Origin: Lutraria lutraria
Lineage: Eukaryota; Mollusca; Bivalvia; Venerida; Mactridae
DNA: 64,000 nt
Assembly (NCBI GenBank): GCA_964023205.1
Contig: OZ026844.1
Location: 6,012,840-6,076,839, forward strand
Direction: 5' to 3'
Program-made: the position numbers and the translations under genes
In this document: positions 36,358 to 48,487 of the stretch, in pieces
How positions within the stretch are numbered: the first letter of the stretch is position 1
Layout of the letters: every line of letters starts with the position of its first letter
The notes under the pieces: model-generated
What the model was told of the DNA's origin: nothing
The model's input: the letters and a program-made list of their open reading frames with translations, nothing else
Databases searched by the model: none

Positions 36358-36770
36358 CTTTTATTTTTGACTTAGGCATGTTTTTATTTGTTTTTATTTC
36401 TATCATTTCAGTAACCCTGAGACTGTCCAGAAACAAAAATAAATACATTCTGGCCTCAGAAATAATAACTGCACACATATAATACAAACATAAATATTTA
36501 ATCAACCAGAATTCAAACAGGGAACACGGATAGTGGTAAAATAATCTAACTAAGCAAGCATGCATGTTTATCAGGATACAGTATCACTCTCAAACAGAGA
36601 AACATGAAGCTAATTAATTATTGATTATCTAAATACTGAGAGCAATCAATGTATTATTTAGAACAGAATAAATGATAAGAACAGAACAAACTATGTCCAT
36701 ATACATAATGAAAAATTTACAGACTAGCAAAATAAAACTGACCAGCTCAAAAATAGAATCATATTCTTAA

Positions 36771-36870
36771 ATGAAGATGTTTATCTGTTGTGTAACAGCC
36801 CATATGACAGCTATGGTCATTTAATTCAGGGCCGCCCCAGAGGAAGGGGAGAGAAGATGCAGGAGAACCT
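36771..36870 (-). mobile_element. SINE (family D) tail fragment
   Basis: Reverse complement of the tail of the 41655-41970 SINE (complement of cagataaat, gaccatag, ggcggccctg). Confidence 0.6.
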
Positions 36871-37504
36871 GCAATTTGTATCTCTCCTCTTATTTCAAAT
36901 ATTTTTTCATGATTCTTTATTGTGCCAATGTAAAATGACATTTCTAAGTCCTGACTTTAGAATAATCATTTATTTAATGGAGTGGTTGGACTTGCTCATT
37001 TTTAAGATACACAATACTTACTGTTCCTAACTCTGGTACCAGATACAAGTTTTCATTGCTTAATATATGATATTCAAAATTAACAAAATGATAACAATTT
37101 ATTCACATATTTCATGTCAGGCAGGGTTCTCAATAAATTTGTGGCCAACAGGTCCAAAAGCAAGACTAACAGGCCTGCTAGGGGGGTTCCAGGCATTTTC
37201 TAGCAATATTTTATTAACTTTCAAGATTTCTAACCGGCCCAAACACATTTCTAAGCAGCTTAATTGGACTGCAGCCTGCTGTTATTGAGAACCCTGCATG
37301 TGAATTTTCTTGTCCAATGTTAAGACTTGGCTATCTGGTTTACAATCTTCTGAACATCCATGACCTAGCCAAAATCATTCATTCATAACAATTGATGAGT
37401 TGTAAAACAACAGATGTCATTTTATCAAATATTATTTCCTTGACTTTTATCTTCTATGGAAATACTTGTTGGCTGATACAAGCTATTGTACTAGTCTAAT
37501 TCAA

Positions 37505-37580
37505 GGTAAGCAGGAACTACTTCGAGCAGAAGGTAATGGGTTTGAGTCCCGCATCAGGTACATTAGTTTCCTCCTATTAG
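37505..37580 (+). mobile_element. SINE (family F) partial copy
   Basis: Shares gggtttgagtcccgcatcag and gtacatta with the fuller copy about 200 bp downstream; the A-box side is diverged. Confidence 0.5.
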
Positions 37581-37717
37581 TATTACATTTGATGCTGTGA
37601 CCAAGATTCGAACCTAGGTGGTACGGATAATTTCTTTGAATAAAAAGGAAGGAGGAATGTAGCAGTATGGTACATGGTATTTGCATTTATTTAATAAAAT
37701 GGGAGTTGTATTAACAG

Positions 37718-37800
37718 CCCGATAGGCTTGGTTGGTAGAGCATCTGACTTGCAACCAAGAGGTTGCAAGTTTGAGTCCCGCATCAGGTACATTATTAACC
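37718..37800 (+). mobile_element. SINE (family F) tRNA-like head
   Basis: A box ggttggtagagcatctgac, anticodon-arm-like acttgcaaccaag and B box agtttgagtcccgc. It looks more tRNA-like than other heads in the window but lacks a clean acceptor stem, so it is read as a SINE and not a tRNA gene. Confidence 0.5.
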
Positions 37801-38595
37801 TCATCCTATTACAGTATTTAAGCAGTTACATTTCTAAGAAATAAATCATCTCATTCACAAACATTTGGTGTAGACAGTCTTCAATTTAATTTTTTGTGAC
37901 AGGTTGCCTGGCTATATACTTTATGAAGGAAACCCTCTAAAAATAGGTTGTCCCCAAAAGATTTAAAGGTAAAAAATCCATTCGAAAATAACCTAGGCCA
38001 CTTTTTCCCCAGGGGAAAAAAGGCCTAGGCCAACTTTTCCGCGGGTAAAAAATGGCCAGGGGGGAAAGAATGGCCTGTTACACCGGTACCCATATATCCT
38101 ACATTTTCAGCGATAGCCTTGTTCTAAATGAAGGCATAAACGCATTAAAATCAAAAGATAATATAATATAATACAGGATATATAAACTTATTTTTAATGC
38201 TCATACACATCTGCCAAAAAGGCTTCCTACATGTAGTTATAATATTATTCATGTCTATCTTACGAACGACAAACACCAGTCATCTGTTTGTGCTTACCCA
38301 TGGCGTCACTCGCAAATTGATTGACAGTTAAAAGTACTTTGTCTTATAAAGCAATTGTTTTAGCAATAATGGCGCTAGTCATGTAGTGGTTACATCTGAA
38401 ATATGTGAATGTTATATTTGATCCAGAATGTATTTTGGAACATTCACACTTTAGTGAGCAAAATAGAATTATTCCAAAACATGCCGTATTAAATTAAAAG
38501 GATAAATTAATTTCATGTGATGTAAGATGTTTTATTGGAAAAGTATTTATTTCTGTTAATAAAAATTAATAGTGCCGAAGTAGGAGACGATGGTA

Positions 38596-38812
38596 AACAG
38601 TCAAACCTGTGAACAAAGGCCACCTTTGGGAAAGACATAATGTATCCTTTATTGACATGTAGCCATAATTTTGAGGTCATTTTGTTCTCAATACTCATGT
38701 GTAAATTAATTCCGTGCAATAATCAATGATGGATTTTAAAAGAAAATTGGCCCTCATTTACAGGATGGCCATTATTCATTCGGAGATGGCCAATAACACA
38801 GGTTTAACTATA
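38596..38812. mobile_element. MITE family 2 copy
   Basis: acagtcaaacctgtgaac ... acacaggtttaactata inverted ends. Confidence 0.7.
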
Positions 38813-39589
38813 CATCCAAGGTTACATGGAGGTACAGACACATCCAAGATGTGTCAAATTACCAAAATGTCCATTAACAGTGGATGCCTCAGTCTCAGGG
38901 TAAGCAGGGTCTTTTAAATGACCCTGACATGAGTAAGTAAATAACTTTTAAGTGTATGTGACTATTTTTATCATCTGTTATAAACTGGTAGTTGTAATTT
39001 TACTAATGCTAGTCTAATAGAGTGCAGAGTGAGGCATCTGAAACATAGTCGATAGATGATAAAAACTGAAATCAGGATTCAAATGAAATACTGGCGATCA
39101 TTTTATCTTCCCTGAACATTCTGAGTATTATTTCATTTCAATAATTTACTCTGTATGGAAATGACGGTGTCTATGCTATCGTAAGATAAAATCAATCAGA
39201 ATAAATCTATATAACACAAACAGAAAATGTGAGATTTTGTTTTGCTCACCTGTCAATAAATTTTACAATCGTACTCCCCAGAGAACATTAACAGAATTTC
39301 GTTATTTCTATTCAAGTTGTTGCTACAGCAAAAGCATTTCATCAAGGGAAGTAACTATTGTTGCTGATATCACGCGACAACGACCATTCTTTCTGCGGTA
39401 TCAGATATTAAGTACGGTTTAAAACGCGGCGCTTTGTCCAATATTTGGATCAAATCTTTGCCTTGCAGTTTTGCTTTGTATTTAAAAAGTACAAGCAAAT
39501 TGTTCATAAAAATAAAATAAACTATATCATTAAGTAAAATAGGTATCATTTAAAAACAACATGCATGTCTACCTTGAACCATAAATCGG

Positions 39590-39788
39590 CATGTTTGAAT
39601 CAATTCAAAGACTTATAACAGAGACATAGATAACAGAGACATATAGATCTAATTAAGTCTCTATTATCTATGTCTGTGTTATAATATACCAATGACTTAT
39701 AATTATATACTTGTATGTATATAATTCATTGACTATACATGTATATAGTATATATAGGTCTTTGAACAATTTGAATTGACATGTAGAT
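39590..39788. repeat. long imperfect palindrome (MITE-like)
   Basis: Outer arms: catgtttgaatcaattcaaag versus the complement of ctttgaacaatttgaattga. An inner stem, cagagacatagataa against ttatctatgtctgtg, lies at about 39620-39683. Probably a hairpin-forming non-autonomous element. Confidence 0.6.
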
Positions 39789-40576
39789 CTAGATAGCACT
39801 TTAACGTCCTCATGGGAGATAAAATTGATACGTACGTAACCCGGCCAATTGCAAATAACAATCCTACCATATTGGAATTAAATCTGCATGTCTATATGGT
39901 TCAGTTATATTTGGTAAATATTGTTTATAATCAAGGACATCTCACTGAGTGTTATTTTAGAGCATTAAAACATTAATATAGTCAAAAAGTAAAATTCTGG
40001 TATCCGTTCCATGTTGCAGTGCACCAGGTTAATGGGTACCAGGTTAATTATAGTTCTAAATTTGACCAAAAGCGGAACCGTGCTTGGAATACATGTATCG
40101 CCCACTTGATCGACACAGTCTGACATGCGTCAGAACAGCTAGCTCGATCAGCAATATATAAACTGTCCCGTACTTTTAAATAACTCACAAAATAATCTCA
40201 TTGGTATATATAGTTCTTTTTCATAGTGCAATTGACTGAAGAAAAACTATTGCAGAAAACTTATTATTAGGTACATGTATGAACCCCCCCCCCTTTAATA
40301 CAAACTTAACAATTATGTTTGTATACATTTTAGCTTTTAATTCCTTTGTTGATACGTTTACCAATTTATGAACAAAACATAAAAGCTTTTAAGTATAAAG
40401 AGTGACAGGTCAGTAACATATAATTTAATAATACGCAATCATACCACAGCTAGCTAGGATATCGTATGAATTAGAATATTTAGAGTAAATGAAACTTTGC
40501 CCAAGCAGGATATAAACTATATATGTGACTTTGGAAACCAATCGTTCGACCTTAGTAATTGATAAAATCCAAAACT

Positions 40577-40645
40577 GTCCATTATGTAAAATATTATTAT
40601 GTCAGAAGCGCCTATAAGACGCTCCAATATTTTACATAATAGGCA
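40577..40645. repeat. hairpin
   Basis: ttatgtaaaatatt and its exact complement aatattttacataa flank about 30 bp. Confidence 0.6.
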
Positions 40646-41654
40646 TTTAGAGGCTTATGGGTTACTGAAATATTATTTCGAAAGGATTACCGAAATCATT
40701 GACCATGGCAATTAATTTATCATTCTTTAAGGTATATATCCCATCTATATAAATAAATAATACTAATAAATTCATTCTAGTTCCTAATCAAATTTATGTA
40801 ATTCATATTAATACATTGTTGTTCTTCCTATTTTTGACGATACACTAAAACAAAAAAGTCACTATTTAAAGAAGGTTAATTTTTTTAATAGCGTGTGAAT
40901 TTGACTGTTTATAAAGGCCTACGTACGTATATAGACAGATACCTTTAAATTAACTCGATCCCTACAAAACACACTATCGACTGTACTTAGATTGATATTA
41001 AAAAAATAACTGACGACTGTCCATTGAGCGTGGTTCCTTCGTAAGAATATAGGACAATAAAAACAAACTGGATGAGGCCACGGTAATTATTGGTTGTATT
41101 TATACGTAAATTAAAAGTGTAACCACAAATGTGATGGACGTATCTATAAGCACATATACATGTACGTTGTCTTAAAAAGCTACATAATATTCATACTATC
41201 TGTATAATCAAAGTACTGAAAGTACTCATGGAAACTGAACTTACATAAACTCATACTGCAACATGGAAGGGAATCAGTTAAACGTATGTAGAAAAAACGT
41301 AGTTCTTTGGTCCGCATTAAAAATGATGCGTGGCCCCGAGCGAGTGACGGCTATGGATAGCTGAACTATTTATTCAGCTTCCATAACGCCTAAAACTGCC
41401 CTGGAATTTGTTTATATGTCTGTATGAACATTAACTGAGGCAATTTTGAATGCACAATTATACTGATAAAAACACAATTTAGTATATGAGTAAGGCTATT
41501 GTTGGGATCGAATAATTAATGTAGAGTCATAATACGCTTGAAAATACGAAGTAATTTATAAGCGGCCTTTATAAACATGTGATTCTTGTTATCAGGTGGT
41601 CGTAATAGCTAGGATGTAGTTTGTATCTTAATCTGATGTTGATAATAGAATATG

Positions 41655-41970
41655 GTGATGATTGGTGGTCTAGTGGTAACGCACTGAACTACTAAACGAA
41701 AAGTCGTGAGTTCGAATCACGGCTCCACTTTCCGAATTTCTCAGGGACGCCGTTCCAGTGTCCCCATCCCAGCTACCGAGCCAAGTACTGTGTTTAGAAT
41801 ATTGCATGAAAAGGGCGAGGCGTATGTCGTTGCTTTACACCGGGGAAACACGTACGCAACAGTAGGGTTACAAATGCCAAGTTCTCCTGTATTTCCTCTC
41901 CCCTCTCCCTGGGGCGGCCCTGAAATGACCATAGATGTCGAATAGGCCGTTGAACAACAGATAAATAAAT
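41655..41970 (+). mobile_element. complete tRNA-derived SINE (family D)
   Basis: A box ggtggtctagtggtaacgca, B box gagttcgaatcacgg, a roughly 200-bp body, and a tail with ggggcggccctgaaatgacc ending in aacagataaataaat. Open frames across it on both strands are incidental. Confidence 0.8.
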
Positions 41971-43449
41971 CAAGATTAGAATCCATAGGATGATGTTTTG
42001 TATATGTACCTATACTTTATTAACATAACATAATGGGATAGTTATAGATATTAACTTTGACCATAATAATTATTATTATAGACATCTAACTGTGAATCAG
42101 AGGACTTAACAAGTACGGAAATATTATATAAACTGATTAACAGTCAGATATTGATCATATATACATGTACATTCATCCTATCGGTTGGTCACTGCATGGT
42201 TATAAATAAAAACTAATTACTGAATAAGGTCAGATACTATATATTACTGATGTAGTATTATTTTTTTTATCCGAGATAATAACTGTTTTATTCGAACCTC
42301 TATTGAGCCTCCACGTGAATTCATTGTTATGAAAACAAAATTATATGTTACACGAGGAGTATACGAAATACTCTATTTTCGGAGTTCATCAAAGCGTTAA
42401 ATTCTTAGAAATTCGTTTAAAGTAAACAATTAACACGACTTTTGTGCTATCTTTTGACTATATCCGTATAACCCATACTAAGATTTAATTTCAAATGGTT
42501 TTAGTTTACACGGTCGAGGAAAATAAACAACACGTATATGTTCTTATTCCGTACACCGTACATTCCTTGTCTGTCGAGGTAAATACGAACAAAAAATAAT
42601 AAATAAATCGTTGCACTTCAAGTATTAAGTGAAATTTACAACCCATGACAAGATTACATTCTGACACCTCAGTTTATTTCAAGAAGGATTTCTCAACTTT
42701 GACTGGATTCATTGATGGTAATTATATTTTTACATACTTTAATTAAGGAAAACCCATGGAGTCGTCTAACGTATATCTTAAGATAGTATAATGATTTGTC
42801 GTTTCAATATTGTTACATATATTGTTTTTTTGTAGGCCGTTTGTTTATGATCAAATGTTCAGTTGTTTAATACATATGATTGAAATATTTACTTTCATTT
42901 ACTACCGACGGTATGAAATTTAAGATTAGACATTTCTGTATTAGCCCAGATAAGACCCTTGATGATATGATACTGTTCTATATATAGCTTTGATTAGTGA
43001 TCATGTAACCTACATGAGTAACAATACTTTCAGAATTTGTAATTAAGAAATTGTGTTTGATAAATCATACATTTTTATATGTTGTTTAATAAACACGTCG
43101 AAACACGTAAATATACGGATTTGCGGTTACATAAACGCGTTTATATAATTTATCTACAATGTATACATGTATTGGCCTATATACGTACATGATAAGACCT
43201 ATATGTATTCTACTTTAGGTCATATTTATCTATTCACCCGTAGTTTAAGCAGTATATAAGTTTACTATATAGATATACGTTTTGGGTTTCTACGTATACA
43301 AAGCTGGGTATACGTAATTCAAGTAAACAGTTCTTTACATTTTACGACTATATTTGTGAATATAACATAGACACGGAAGTTAAAGTGAATGCATTGTATC
43401 TAGACAGGATCAAGTAACAGTCCAACGAACATAGATTTTTTATTATATG

Positions 43450-43621
43450 TACAGTGAAACCTCTCTTGAGCAGCAACCACCCGCCCCCCCTTCTGCAGCA
43501 ACATGAATTTTTCCCACTTTAAGATTTAACTTTAAATTGAACTTCTCAGGGCAACAACTTAATCAACAATGGCATAGTTTTGCTTCACTCAAAGGTTTTG
43601 CTTTGGGGAGTTTACACTGTA
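43450..43621. mobile_element. MITE family 1 copy
   Basis: Ends tacagtgaaacctctc / gagtttacactgta; diverged. Confidence 0.6.
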
Positions 43622-44470
43622 CTCATTATACTTGCAGGCTGATAAGATTGTATTCACATATACCGTACAACCACACTCGGTGACATATTCAATATAACGT
43701 CTATTTGATTATAACGACCTCTAAATAATTCCCCAGACTGGTTTCCCGCACAGGAGGTCTTTCTAAGAATGTTTTGCAATAAAAAACCCGGAAAATCGAG
43801 TACCAGCCTATATTTAAAAAATACTATATGCGACTTTTTGTATTCGACAAACTATTTACCATCAATGTGTGCGTGCCTGTCGAATGTATTCTTTGCCTCA
43901 GTTTTTAAGTCTATTTTGCAAATAGGTCACATTCATACAGATTTTCTGGACGGGACGCATGCGCAGTGATGTACGTAATACTATATTGTCGCTCCGTATT
44001 TTTCGGTTATTTCAACACGAATTTTTCATTATATGATTGATGCGCCTCGCAAAATTTCTGCGAAAATACAGACTGACTTAAATTTGCTTTCAATTTTTGA
44101 CGAAATAATCACACAACAGCTAACATTATACATTTATACTGCCTCTCAACTTACGAGACACTCTATTTTTAAATCAAATTTGCCCTGTAAACAAACAATT
44201 TGTACCATTTACTATCATGTACAAGTTCAGTAAAAGGCTGTGTTCGAAATTGATATGTATTTGAAACTTTAGTTGGCGGCTTCAGATTGATAATTTTGTA
44301 ACTGAATGATAGTTTTATTTTTGATAATGGGTCTAATTTCACGCACATTCATTACTTTTTCAGTAAAATCTAAACCTTGAATACCAATTTTACTTGTTAT
44401 TTGTGATGATGTTCATCATATAATTAAAATGCTACCATTGAATTAAATATGAGAAATACATGTTTTAGAG

Positions 44471-44653
44471 TACAGTGAGACACGTGTTAGCAACCATTTC
44501 CGAATAAAGGCCACCCTGTGAATAAAGGCCATTTCATATTTAAGCATCATGGGTTATTTAAAACGAGATGCACTCTGAATAGAGATCACCTGTCAATTAA
44601 GGTCACATTTTGTCATCCACAAGGACGGCCTTTGTTCACAGGTTTGATTGCAT
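44471..44653. mobile_element. MITE family 2 copy
   Basis: tacagtgagacacgtgttag ... gttcacaggtttgattgcat; internal words shared with the other copies. Confidence 0.65.
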
Positions 44654-45452
44654 ATTATGTTTAATTCTTTGTTTTAACATCACAGCAATACAAGTTATTG
44701 AAGAAAAAAACACCCAATTTTAGGTAAACATTACGAAATATAACACCGTTAAGATATGGCGTGTTGTTATATATTTTTCAGTCATATCTGACAGTCCTAG
44801 GTATGCAGAATTTTATTTTGTACATGATAAGAATCATATCCAAATACCTATATGTAAGTAATTCATATTGGAAGCGATATATGTAAATACTGATAAGCAA
44901 ATATAGATAGAAAAGAAAGGGAGAGAACTCGAAAATAATAGCATGTAAATTTTTTTTCACCTTTTAATAAGGCACAGTTTTCTCTTTTCCAAGGTAAAAA
45001 ACATTGCTGTTTATATTTGTGAAAGCGAAGGGGGTTGGTTAGAATTTATCAGTTGCTGCTTGGGTCTTTAAACAGTGCAATAAAGTGTTCTGATAACTTG
45101 TACCAATTACGTACGTTTGTTAGGTACATTACAGATACAGATTTGTTAAAACTCTTACATTGAGAAAAACAATATAAATTAAACTATGGAACTAATTTGA
45201 TTTTACACGTTTTGAAATTTATGTTGCATTTCTTGTCAGATATAGCTTTATACATTTAAAACACTTTCAGCTGTTCCCAGAAAGCATCACACGACTGCAT
45301 CATACAGAGCAGTTTTCAAGTCTAATAAGAGTATAGTCCAAAAGGATACAATTTGACCAAAAAGAGCTGGACCTACTTGAGCCATTCAAACAGTGACACT
45401 GACATTATGATAAAGTGATAGGCTAGTATTACATCACCAACCAAAAAACATC

Positions 45453-46422
45453 ATGGCAAATCCAATCCGGGATGCATTCATCTATATATCACTGTGCATA
45501 TTCGGCGTGGTTATTATTGTTTTCTGTTGCAATCAATACAAGTAAGTAAAATTCATAAGCGTATTGTTAATTACATTTAAATAAAACTATTCACAAAGAC
45601 GTCATAGTGATACACATATGCTTTATTATACATAATAAATACATCCATTTTATTATATTAAGAATATTGTATACATAATTGTGTAAATATTTTTTTAATT
45701 TTGTAGATTTTATGTCATATACTTTTCATCAGCATTCGTCAACAACGTACAGCATAATTTTAACAGAAGAAAATAGAAATAATAAAAATGATAATCAATG
45801 CTTGAAATCGGGATCTGTTGACCGATAGCGCGGGAGTCTGGTAGATCAAATCCATCCTTACAAAGACCTATACAATACATAGTTCAGTAGTATAGTATAG
45901 GTCTTTGATCCTGACAAATAAATCAAGGATTTTAAATTAATGTAATTTTACTGAGAATCATACAACACAAATCACACATGGAAGGCATATAATGTCTTAA
46001 AAAATTGAGAGGGGGGGGGGGGGGGGGGTAACATGATCAAGGTTTATAACAAATTATTTGTAATACTGTAGATAAACATAAATATGTCAATTAGAAACTG
46101 ATGTGTACTCGTGTAATATTTCAGACGAAGACGCCACAATCAACAGAACGTGCGCCAAAGGGGCCAGCACACTATGATATATTCTGTAACAATGCAAGGT
46201 AGTAACGCAAGTACTTTTTATAGTGCCGTGTCTGACTTTTTACGTACAAGTAATAACAGAGGAAGTGTGAACAGAACTCGAGCTCCTAGTGGAGAAACCA
46301 ACTCTCAGAACCCGACAGGTAAACCGACTGGTCCACCGAGTTACGAGGAAGCCATGTCCAGTGACTACCGAGGTCATGATACTTCACCCCCGCCATATTC
46401 AGAAGTACCGATAGCTCATTAA
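45453..46422 (+). CDS. two-exon gene, 128-aa single-pass membrane protein with PPxY motifs
   Basis: Exon 1 is 45453-45541 (ATG; donor GTAAGT) and exon 2 is 46125-46422 (acceptor atatttcag; stop TAA). Phase is continuous: 29 codons plus 2 nt joins cleanly, 387 nt in all. Residues about 8-25 are hydrophobic and are followed by a strongly basic stretch (KRRRH), predicting a short lumenal N terminus, one membrane span and a cytosolic tail. The tail has two PPxY-type motifs near the C terminus (PPSYEEAM and PPPYSEV), the signature for binding WW domains of NEDD4-family ubiquitin ligases. The layout recalls small adaptor proteins such as VOPP1/WBP1-type proteins, but I cannot assign orthology. An AATAAA at 46498-46503 is a plausible poly(A) signal. 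Confidence 0.8.
45862..45908. repeat. hairpin in the intron of the PPxY gene
   Basis: caaagacctatac and gtataggtctttg are exact complements about 20 bp apart. Confidence 0.6.
46009..46028. repeat. poly-G tract
   Basis: About 18 consecutive G, just upstream of exon 2 of the PPxY gene; length is likely unreliable. Confidence 0.8.
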
Positions 46423-47252
46423 ATTAATAATACATCGGTGAACTCCACATCATTTGGGTAATGTTACAATTACTCTGTGAGCTTATATATGCTAGTGAAT
46501 AAATAGGATATTATTCAGAAGAGAAGGTTATCTAGTGTGAACTATGCTCAGACAATACCTTCAATGAGGGGACACGTATAGACATTGTTGAATACTCAAC
46601 TTTATATGAGCCTTTGAAGATTTTTGACGTTGCATCATTTTGTATTAATTTAGTTGCGGTTAAACTATTATGTGTTCCATGTAAATTATTGTTTCATAAA
46701 AAGAGTAACATAAGGCATTGTCATTGGTTAATTGGTTCTTGACAGTAACTCCTTACAATTGACACGTTCAAATGTTAGAAAAGCCAGACCAGTTCTAAGT
46801 ATGCATTAGGGACTCTGCAAACGGGCTAATAAAGATATTTTGACGGCATAATTCTCAGATAGTATGCTATCTCAGACTGGACTGGTTTCTTTGATACCAG
46901 TAACTAGACTTACGCATTACGCATTGCCATATAATTTGTTTTGAGACATCACGCCAATAAATGTATGTAGGACATACATTTAACAAACCTTTTTCAGCTT
47001 AATAAGTGATATTGATCTGTCCTACTACCATATAAAGGCAAACATTAAACACAACGGCATTAATATTATGTTCCTTTAGGGACAAGCTTCTTGTATTTTT
47101 GTGACCTACAAGCATTATGTGAACACAGCAAAAATGTTTACTAAGTCCATTCTTAAAAGATATATTGTGTTTGGGATAACGCTACCTACTCACTCAATAA
47201 AACAGTCGTGTATTTTGCGTTCAATACAAATATAATTGTAAAAATAATTCCT

Positions 47253-47514
47253 ACCTACCCACCTACCTACCTACCTACCTACCCACCTACCTACCTACCT
47301 ACCTACCTACCCACCTACCCACCTACCTACCTACCTACCTACCCACCTACCCACCTACCTACCCACCTACCTACCTACCCACCTACCCACCTACCTACCC
47401 ACCTACCTACCCACCTACCTACCTACCCACCTACCCACCTACCTACCCACCTACCTATCCACCTACCTACCTACCCACCTACCTACCCACCTACCTACCT
47501 ACCTACCTACCCAC
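47253..47514. repeat. ACCT/ACCC microsatellite, about 260 bp
   Basis: Uninterrupted CCTA (ACCT) tetranucleotides with frequent ACCC variants in irregular order, and a single ATCC-type variant near 47457. A long open frame across it encodes only a P-T-Y-L repeat and is an artefact of the tetranucleotide period. Confidence 0.95.
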
Positions 47515-48083
47515 TGAGAATTATCTGGATAGGATTACCGCAAACAAACATATTCTAAGGATGGTCTATAGAAGGTTATTATCCAATCATCAAATTAAAC
47601 AGATGGACAGTCGGACATCTTGACTACATCATGCACACAATGGTGGCATAAATACAAAACTTGATACACATAGTTACAGTACTGTAGCTGGTAATGAAAA
47701 TTCCACTTTGTCTTACATATACTCTTAGAACTCTATAATGATCACTTACTCAAATAGTCCGTACATACAAATATATGATATATGGACAAGCTTCAATGGA
47801 TATCATTTCCTTCATTTTTGTGCGCAAAATTTATATTACAGTATATTGGTCAGGATTTAGAAGTAAAAATTTGTAAAAAAAGACATAAATTATTAGATTG
47901 ATAAATTCATTGCAACCAATTTAGATAAAATCAAATTTTATGATTGAGTACATTTATATCAATTAATTTTTTACACATTTGACTATTTGGTTTTAAAAAA
48001 TAATTGTTTATACATGTACGTACATGTAATGTACTTAATTAGCATACATACAATTCATGTCGACAATTGCAACATCATACATA

Positions 48084-48266
48084 TACAGTTAAACATGTGC
48101 TAGCGGCCACCTCCGACTAAAGGCCACTCTGTGAATAAAGGCCATTCTTTTAAAAAACCTTCATAATTATCTAGAACAAAATGACCTTTGAATAAAAGAC
48201 CACCTGTCAATAAAGGTCACATTTTGTCTTTCCTGATGATGGTTTTTGTTCACAGATTTGACTGTA
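48084..48266. mobile_element. MITE family 2 copy
   Basis: tacagttaaacatgtgctag ... ttcacagatttgactgta; about 20 bp beyond the EGF-ZP stop codon. Confidence 0.75.
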
Positions 48267-48285
48267 TACGAATTTTACAAAATGT

Positions 48286-48487
48286 TTATTTTCCTATTAA
48301 TGCCTGCCCTCCTAAACCTGTACATGACTGCGCACATCCGGGCGAGTAGTCCTTTGATTCACAAAATGTAGCGTTACAATATATGTTAAGTCCTTCTCTG
48401 TTGGTAGAATACTCGAAGTCCTTGAACACAAACTTAGTTTCGTGTGTTGACTGAGATATTATATGCGTATTGCTGTCAACTTCACAT
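48286..48487 (-). CDS. ZP-C exon, last as modelled
   Basis: 202 nt; four or more ZP-C cysteines (YCNATFCESKDYSPGCAQSC), then seven to ten residues and TAA. Unusually short after the last ZP cysteine. Confidence 0.7.

Larger units (their letters stand above)
32936..45452. other. gene-poor interval, about 12.5 kb
   Basis: Between the divergent starts of PTPDC1 (minus) and the PPxY gene (plus). It contains the SINE and MITE copies listed separately, a 51-bp direct duplication (35943-36043), several hairpins and AT-rich filler. No exon with supported splice sites or recognised protein similarity was found. Confidence 0.45.
46504..48285. other. intergenic interval between convergent genes
   Basis: Lies between the 3' ends of the PPxY gene (plus) and the EGF-ZP gene (minus). 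Holds the ACCT microsatellite and a MITE family 2 copy; otherwise AT-rich with nothing recognised. Confidence 0.45.

Noticed and set aside
37718..37800. Possible tRNA gene
   Set aside because: A and B boxes are present but no closed acceptor stem was found and a partial copy lies 200 bp upstream, so it is a SINE head.
41706..41986. Overlapping open frames on both strands, 79-81 codons
   Set aside because: They fall inside a tRNA-derived SINE.
43660..44235. Possible gene or large MITE with open frames at 43769 and 44033
   Set aside because: The start resembles a transposon-end phrase, but I found no matching inverted end, no splice sites and no protein similarity.
47208..47558. 116-codon open frame of P-T-Y-L repeats
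   Set aside because: It is produced entirely by the ACCT/ACCC microsatellite, which has no stop in this frame.
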